This document shows positions 58,090 through 64,000 of a stretch of 64,000 nucleotides of DNA, in pieces (position 1 is the first letter of the stretch; each line of letters begins with the position of its first letter). Origin of the DNA: Eucommia ulmoides (taxonomy: Eukaryota > Streptophyta > Magnoliopsida > Garryales > Eucommiaceae). The stretch is taken from contig CM028333.1 in assembly GCA_016647705.1 (NCBI GenBank), positions 18,163,743 through 18,227,742 on the forward strand, given 5' to 3'. The notes under the pieces are model-generated. The model did not search any database and had not been told where the DNA came from. It was given only the letters and a program-made list of their open reading frames with translations. The position numbers and the translations under genes were made by a program.

Positions 58090-58600
58090 TTAATCCCTAG
58101 ACAAAAACCCGTTTAGCTCATGGTCATAGCCAGTTATACAATGAAAATTAAGCTAAACATGCTCAAACAACAATCTTAAGTTAAGAAATAAAATAAGGAA
58201 CAAGAGAAACTTAGCCTAGTCCGAAGATTTATTGCTAAAAATGTTTCGAGATCGCTCCCCTTTTTTGGCAATGTGATCTTCTCCTTCGGATTTGAATGAG
58301 CACTCCCAAAACCTCCCTACTATCCTCCTAAAGTCTATGGAGGTGTTTTGGCCGAATGGAGAGGAGATTAGGGGAAAATAGGGATCAAAATATCCTAAAA
58401 TATCTAAAATAATATCTAATCTGGCGTAGACGTCACCACCTAGGCGGTGGGATCACTGCCTATGCGGTGGGTATGTCGGTTAGAATGATCGCCTAGGCAG
58501 TGGATTTATCGCCTAGGCGGTAGAACAGTGAACCAAGTTTCTGACTTCTGGCGATAAAACGACAGTGAGTTTAGTTTTGGCTCTGCACTTTTACTGCCGT
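58090..58600 (-). repeat. LTR fragment related to the 5.7-7.3 kb LTR
   Basis: On the minus strand AGCAATAAATCTTCGGAC ... AGGCTAAGTTTC, GAGCATGTTTAGCTTAATTT and CTATGACCATGAGCTAAA align with 6,280-6,420 (AGCAACAAATCTTCGGAC, GAGCATGTTTAGCTCAATTT, TATGACCACGAGTTAAAT). Palindromes of the CCTAGGC type are at 58,436-58,522. Adjacent 58,598-58,630 holds more diverged sites (CTGCCGTGGCAG, CACCGCTGCGGCAGTG). Ends not defined. Confidence 0.7.
58434..58522. repeat. CCTAGGC palindrome cluster (minus-strand LTR fragment)
   Basis: CACCACCTAGGCGGTG at 58,434, CACTGCCTATGCGGTG at 58,454, ATCGCCTAGGCAGTG at 58,489 and ATCGCCTAGGCGGTA at 58,509. Four sites in about 90 bp; the second has a changed centre. Confidence 0.85.
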
Positions 58601-59231
58601 GGCAGTGGTTTCACCGCTGCGGCAGTGACACACTTTCTTATTTTGGCTGTAACTTCTTCGTCTGAGTTCCGATTGAGGTGATTCAAAAACCTATGGAAAT
58701 ATAAGATAAAGATATACGACTTCCAAGTTTTTAGTTGTTCCAAAATCGGATTGAATCATAGTTAAAAATAGTCTTGAAGTTACAACACCTGTACTGGCTT
58801 TGTACATTTCCACATTTTTTCCACCATTCACGGCCCGGCCGGATGGACGGACGGCGGCGGCGGCGCGTGTGGTAAACCGATAGGAATGTAACTCCTCTCC
58901 CCTCCACAAAATGTGGGTACCTCTTGGGGCACACCCCAAGTGTCTCACATACCCCTAAATATCCTCATTAATTTCACATCTCCCAACCAATGTGGGATAA
59001 AAGGGCTAGAGGAAATTGCACATTTGACACTTTCTATTCTAAAAATTTTAATTAAAATTTATTTGTTTCAACAACTATTAAAGTATTATGTTCTTAACAT
59101 CAACATCTAAAGTTCTTAAGAAAAATAAAATACAAAGGATATCTTTGTATCAATGATAAACATAATGGTAGTAATCAACAAGATATAATTATTCATATTT
59201 CTGTCTTAATTCCATTTCCAGCATTCCATTC
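58601..59231. other. Unassigned stretch with a GC-rich spot and an LTR-like motif
   Basis: 58,830-58,870 is CCGGCCGG and GGCGGCGGCGGCGCG. On the minus strand ATCCCACATTGGTTGGGAGA at about 58,985 is a word often seen at the start of plant copia or TRIM LTRs, but no partner copy is in the window. The two minus-strand frames here show no domain. Confidence 0.35.
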
Positions 59232-59700
59232 TTACTTCACCTTCATCATGGCTTCACCATAATCGCACGTGAATTCATCCCCATCAGCCGCGTACTACGC
59301 GACCAAGCTACCAACAAAACCTCCATACTTAAATAATTCCTGGTCCGAGTGTAGTAGACCAGGATAAACTATAAAATTTTTGAAATAGGCATTGTCAAAT
59401 TAAGAGGACATTTGGCAGTCTAACGGCTCCAAATTCTCAATGAATCCCGCGGAAGGGTTCGCCATGAGGCCCCAGGTGAAAGTTGGGTCTACGTTGGTGT
59501 CCTTGTGGACATGCCGCCGGAATGAAACACACTAGGCTTGGTCAATGGTGTGAGCACCCAATAGAGCAACCATTTCTTTAACGGTGAATCCATTGTCCAC
59601 AAAACTTGACATAAGCTCCGACAAGTTAAAGGATGGACCAAGAAGATTCCCTGTTGTTGATGTCGGATTTCGGGTGACCTCAACAGTATGGTCCGTCAGC
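59232..59700 (-). pseudogene. Class III peroxidase pseudogene, C-terminal half
   Basis: Minus-strand translation reads GPSFNLSELMSSFVDN, GFTVKEMVALLGAHTIDQA, (stop) CVSFRRHVHKDTNVDPTF, then NLEPLDCQMSS(stop)FDNAYFKNF, GLLHSDQELFKYGG and DYGEAMMKVK. This is the distal half of plant secreted haem peroxidases (families are about 300-350 residues); the proximal haem-ligand His in GAHTI is kept. The N-terminal half with the distal His is missing. Stops lie at about 59,532, 59,400 and 59,295. Around 59,700 the frame shifts (PYWTVEV-type region reads TDHTVEV). No intact gene of the family is nearby. It is the only clearly host-derived coding sequence in the window. Confidence 0.9.
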
Positions 59701-61375
59701 GTTGGTGGAGATGGAGAAGTCTGGAGTAAAGACCACCTTTCATGGTGAGACGAAGATGGAGAGGTTTGAGACCAGTCCCCCTGACCCAAGAAGGGCAGAG
59801 AGGGGGTGATCGAAATGAGCCCCGAAGAGGGGAAGCTGCCTGAGAGTCTTTTAGTCCGTGAAACTTCTTATTCGTGAAGAGGTCTCTGACCAATAACGGA
59901 TGGGTCTGAGTGGAAATGAGCCCAAATGCCTCCTGGTCCGAGAAGAAAAGAGTTGAAATACTCTATGATCCGAGGAGAAACGAATCTAAGCTGAGACAAA
60001 GCAGAGCCGAGATAGGGCAGTACTTCGACACCTGCACAAAGAACTTGTCAGGATGTTTCCGGCGTGTTCCCTCCGGTGTGAGAATTAGCGCACAGGGGAA
60101 AAATTTATAGCTAAGTTACCGAGAAGAGGGAGCAAATTTCATTTACCTTTGGGCATTGGTTTGCTCTCCTATATATAGGCATGAAGTGGATTAGCTTAAG
60201 GGCTTAAGTATAGATTAGTGTCCCCTCAATATCACATCATTGTCCCATCTTGGCCTGTGGCCAATGAGAGGGTGCTAAGGAGCATTTTTATGTCGGCTAA
60301 AGGCTTTTTAGCCAATGAGAAGAGGACATGAGGGCACCTTATGTTGGCCATGGCAGAAGATATTTATAGATATTTATAGTTGGGGAAGTAAGCCAGCCCA
60401 TAATTCAAGAAGAACACTTTCTTGCTATAGCCGAGATGAGGAATTTGATTCCTAACATTCCCGGATAACCAGAGGCGGGAAGGGGAGTTGTGTGGAGCTT
60501 ATTGCCTTGCTCTTCTCTGATAGTTGGAGACGATAAGGGGGGCTTTTGCTGAGGAGCTTGCAGAGTTGATTTCCAAGATGGGTAATGTCGTTGCGGAGAA
60601 TGCCAAGATAGGGAATGATTCCCCATCCTGGTGGTGGCTCGCCTGCTCTTCCCGGAGAGTACTATTGGCTGTCTTTGGAGTGGTTGGCATGGTCTGAGGT
60701 ATGCCCATGCCCGATACAATCTCCATACTTAATCCTTTGGTAAAAGTTGATTTTGGTAGGAAGTTGTGGACACGTGGAGATTTCCATTTGGTTGTGTTTA
60801 AGTGACCATTTTTACACTCATCAATTCCTCCAGGCCCTAATGTTAAGAAGGGATTCGAAGCACTGGGACTTTATTGCGAGCCTATTTCGAAGTTACACTG
60901 CTTCTATGAATTCTTTTGTGATGTTCGTGACCTTTTTTGGTCTTTGAGGGGCATTATATAGGGGTCAGGCTTTTTTTTTGAGAAAGAGAACAGACAGTTC
61001 CAGGATGGGAACAGTTAGCCCGAGAACGAAAAGGTAGGCCTGAGAATACCAACGAGCGGCACAATAATGGTAATGATTGGCCCACCCTAAGTCCGTGAAA
61101 AAGCCTGCAGATGTCATGCACGTGTCCCGTTGCGCCAACACCTCTTCAGTCGCCAAGCCTTCAATACACCATGACACTCCGCCTGCTCAATCAACGGGAA
61201 AAGAACACATGTCCATACAATTTTTGAGTGGCGCATCATTTCCAGACGTCTTCAAATCGCCGTTAGCCTCAACGATTGGGTTGGACAGGTCCCTCCCTAT
61301 ATTAAGAAGGCACTCCAAGCTCATTCTTACGTTTCTACAAATCTTAGAGCACCCTCAATTCTAGGCAAGTAACTC
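59701..61375. other. Unassigned region, possible LTR/leader of the following gag-like element
   Basis: Promoter-like CTCCTATATATAGGCATG is at 60,166 and CCCTATATTAAGAAGG at 61,294. GC content is higher than elsewhere. 59,820-60,110 repeats GTCCGTGAAAC/GTCCGAG(A/T)AG-type words. Frames on both strands up to 104 codons show no known domain. A repeated LTR partner was not found, so the assignment is weak. Confidence 0.4.
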
Positions 61376-61399
61376 ATTTTCTCCTGCCATGTCTTGTCT

Positions 61400-63960
61400 T
61401 CTATTCCTTCTTATTTTTCCTTCGCGTCTGTGTCGGGGTCTGCCTCTGAGTTAGGCACAAGTTCGGGGTCAGTCACCCTTGTATAGGCCCTAGACGCTTC
61501 TCCACTTCGACGGACTGATCCCTTGCTAGCATTACCCCTGCCCAGAGGAACAGGCAAGTTCTTTGGGCTGCGCTGAGCCTTCCGATAGTCACGACGATGG
61601 TGATGGTGCTAGGCTTGCTAGTGGCCCCACCATGGAGGTGAACTCAGGCTAGAGAGAAGAGGCTGAGACAGGAGAGGAAATTGTTCTAAGACATAGCCCC
61701 ATTTGGGAGATTGCGTCAGTAATAATGGAAAAGCAACTCAAAAAGGTCTGGAGCAAATACATTCTCCTATAGGGGGCAGAGGTCCGCCTTCCTCTTCCTG
61801 AGGAGAGGGCTTGTGACCCTCCAAGGGTTTTTTAACAGTCTACATGGAGTACCTTTGTGGTGGTTTATGGTTCCCGATCCACCCTTGGATACGGACCTTG
61901 TGCGTGGAGTACAAGTTGTGTCCATCATAGCTTGCTCCTAACAGCATACGGGCCTTTGTGGCTTCATACATCATCTATAAGGCCGAGGGAATAGAGTCGT
62001 GCTTGGACTTGTTCAAATCTCTTTTCTTTTCGAAATTCATACCTTTCAGAAAGGGGTGGTGTTACGTTATGTCTAGGAGACGATTTCTTACGGGCCTGGA
62101 ATTCTCGATGAAAAACTATGAGCCCTAATTCTTTTTCTTGGGATGAACCGATTGGGAATTTGACCCAGATAAGGAGGGAGTTAACCCCATTCCAAGTTAA
62201 TGAGGTGTCGTAGGTGAGAATGACTCTATTTACGAGTGGTTCGTCGATTGTGTAGCCTTTTCGGTATCTTGGCTGCTTTTCTTTTTTACTTTTTTGTTTC
62301 CTTGTGTAGTCCCAGAGAAAGTAAGTGAAAAAATGGTACGACCTAGCGTACCGATTCAACAGCAAATGAAGGCCATGTGGGATACTGATTTCAACAAAGT
62401 CGACCAGTTGTTAGAGTTAACGCTGTATAGCTGCCATTTTTTATCGCGCTCTTGGTCTGCCAGTACCGGAGATTAATCCAAAAACTAAGAACGGTACAGT
62501 CTTCCCTTCTCGTAAGTTGTTGATTACTTGAATTTTCTAGTTTTTTCTTTCTTTTTACTTATCCCGCTATTCTTACTCCTTTGGCAGAGATGGACAAGGC
62601 TGCATTCACAAAATTACTGAAAGAGAGAGGCGCTAAGCCTGCCGCCAAGAAGAGATATGCCACCGATGCTGTTCTCCAGGAAGGAACTCTTGAGGGAAGG
62701 GATGACACTGCCCCCAAAAAGTTTTGTAAGTGCGGCCCCCATTTGGGTAGAAGTAGAACTGAGGAGAATAACGAGAAGAGAGCAGCAATAAAGAGAGGGG
62801 AAGGCTGTAGCAAGAAAAGAGACATCGTCATGATTGGAGCAAGCCCTCACACCTCCTTCCGAGAAGAGCAGCGCTGGGGTGCGTCTAGAGAGAGGGAATA
62901 TGAAGATGGAAAAGATAGAGGTTAAGGGATTAAAAAAGGCTAGATCTGAGGAAACTCTTAGGGCTCCCTAGCCGAGTAAAGATCCCTCATCTACACTCTT
63001 TCTAATCCCGGATACAGGTCTTCTTTTCGGGCAAGGGGCTTTTGATCATCCAGGGATGCTACCTGTGTATGTTAGCCATATTATTCCCCCCAAGGACCAA
63101 GAGCAGGTGAATTCTGTGTCAAATGTATAGATTCTCGTCATGCAGCAAAGAGATGTGATGTTGGTAAGGCTGATATCGAAGTTCATTTTGACACCTCAGT
63201 ACACTTTGTTTTTGGATAATAACTTGGCATTTTTTACTATATATATATTTTGTACATGCGCTGTCTAGGGCTTCCTTACTGTCTGCACGCTTCTACTCTA
63301 CCTTGGAGAGAGAACAAAAACTTAATGAGGAGCACAAGCAACACTTGAACTAGGAGAAGAAATGGCATAAGCTGATCAAGCAGTTGATGATGAGTGAGAG
63401 CAGTGCCAGAGCGGATATGAGAAGGCTGACCGAAGAGAGGACAAGGCTAACTGAAGAAAAGAAGACCCTCAAATCTTGTTTTGGTAAGCTTGAGGCTAAC
63501 CTCGCTGCCGTAGGTAAGATGATGGAGGAAATGGAGAAAATGGAAAATGAGCAAACCACTGCAATCTCCAAGGCTAAAGAAGATGCCGTGAGTGAATGGA
63601 TGCAGTCCCCTGCCTATGTCAAGATGAAAATATTGTTGGCTGCTGAGATGTTGGGGGATGGGCATAAATATACAATTTGTAACCTACGCCGCCAGTACCC
63701 AAAGTTTCTAGTTGATGAGATCAGCATGGATTATTTTGATACCAAGATAGGGAAAGTCGATGCTGGGATGGGGGACACTGAAGCTGGATAAAGAGATGTT
63801 GATGCTGAGATGGGGGGAAAAGGATGTCGGCCAAGGCGAAACATATATTGTTCAGGGAAGCAATGAGGCGGAGCAGAACGAACCCCCCATTAGTGAAGGC
63901 AAAGCTGGATTGTCCTCCACTAGCGAAGGTAAAGCTAGACTATCCTTTGTTGTCCAGTAA
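61400..63960 (+). pseudogene. Second decayed PF04195-type gag-like gene
   Basis: Plus-strand blocks: EAETGEEIVLRHSPIWEI and RLPLPEERACDPPRVF, then one frame on (shift near 61,840) MEYLCGGLWFPIHPWIRTLC, EYKLCPS(stop)LAPNSIRAFVA, FIPFRKGWCYVMSRRRFLTG and TDWEFDPDKEGVNPIPS. This is the PF04195 domain (family: GLRxPLHPFxRxxL...LxPNxWR...). The exon after the acceptor TTTGGCAG at 62,580 starts MDKAAFTKLLKERGAKPA, a Lys-rich linker; 63,384-63,791 is a coiled coil (ADMRRLTEERTRLTEE) ending SPAYVKMKILLAAEML and YPKFLVDEISMDYFDTKIGK, the typical closing segment. Several stops. A repeat ISEGKAGLSS/TSEGKARLS ends the window. Confidence 0.75.
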
Positions 63961-64000
63961 AGAATTTCAACCCCAACCCAAACTCAATCCTAGATTAACC

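Noticed and set aside
58691..58948. 85-codon minus-strand frame with Ala/Arg stretch
   Set aside because: Covers a GGC repeat and LTR-like sequence; two overlapping frames are open, as expected by composition.
61964..62365. 133-codon minus-strand frame
   Set aside because: Antisense to the PF04195-type domain, which reads correctly on the plus strand.

Overview
This is a window of nuclear DNA from a flowering plant, most likely a eudicot. It is AT-rich and made almost entirely of layered, decayed transposable elements. The kingdom call rests on the element types: a CACTA element with a TNP2-type and a TNPA-type gene, Ty1/copia and Ty3/gypsy remnants, MITE-like elements, and a class III (plant) peroxidase pseudogene. 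The species cannot be told from the sequence. I found no intact host gene, rRNA, tRNA or CRISPR array. Every recognisable coding region is broken by stops, frameshifts or insertions.

Layout. 1-3,844: minus-strand LTR of a gypsy-like family ('family A') with its primer-binding site at 751-767; the element body runs off the left edge. 4,500-9,445: decayed minus-strand gag-like gene of the PF04195 'gypsy-type transposon' class, split by another LTR at about 5,665-7,300. 9,780-10,057: minus-strand copy of repeat family B. 12,301-12,978: solo LTR with a perfect 5-bp target duplication. 14,447-14,720: cluster of GC-rich hairpins. 14,881-25,777: an old MITE-like repeat carrying a 10.1-kb CACTA element (15,589-25,732) with both genes recognisable but broken. 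25,942-30,800: two family B copies with minisatellites between them. 30,822-39,137: a structurally complete but non-coding family A retrotransposon (LTR, PBS, body, PPT, LTR; minus strand), followed by a partial tandem copy to about 42,880. 43,110-45,480: solo LTR ('family C') with perfect duplication ATTAT. 46,138-51,580: decayed Ty1/copia element interrupted by a Harbinger-like MITE and a gypsy-like solo LTR ('family D'). 51,580-56,075: copies of an AT-rich repeat, a second LTR D with copia RT fragment, and a hAT-like element. 58,090-58,600: minus-strand LTR fragment related to the one at 5.7-7.3 kb. 59,232-59,700: class III peroxidase pseudogene. 61,400-63,960: second PF04195-type gag-like pseudogene, plus strand.

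These genes do not form a working pathway; the window records nested insertion, LTR-LTR recombination and local duplication. The least explained signals are a palindromic CCGCCTAGGCGG-type module clustered in two LTR groups of different layout, the hairpin cluster near 14.5 kb, and a 21-bp GTTCTGAAAA-type repeat amplified inside the CACTA element. Family labels A-E are local to this annotation. Boundaries and identities were judged by eye, without database searches.
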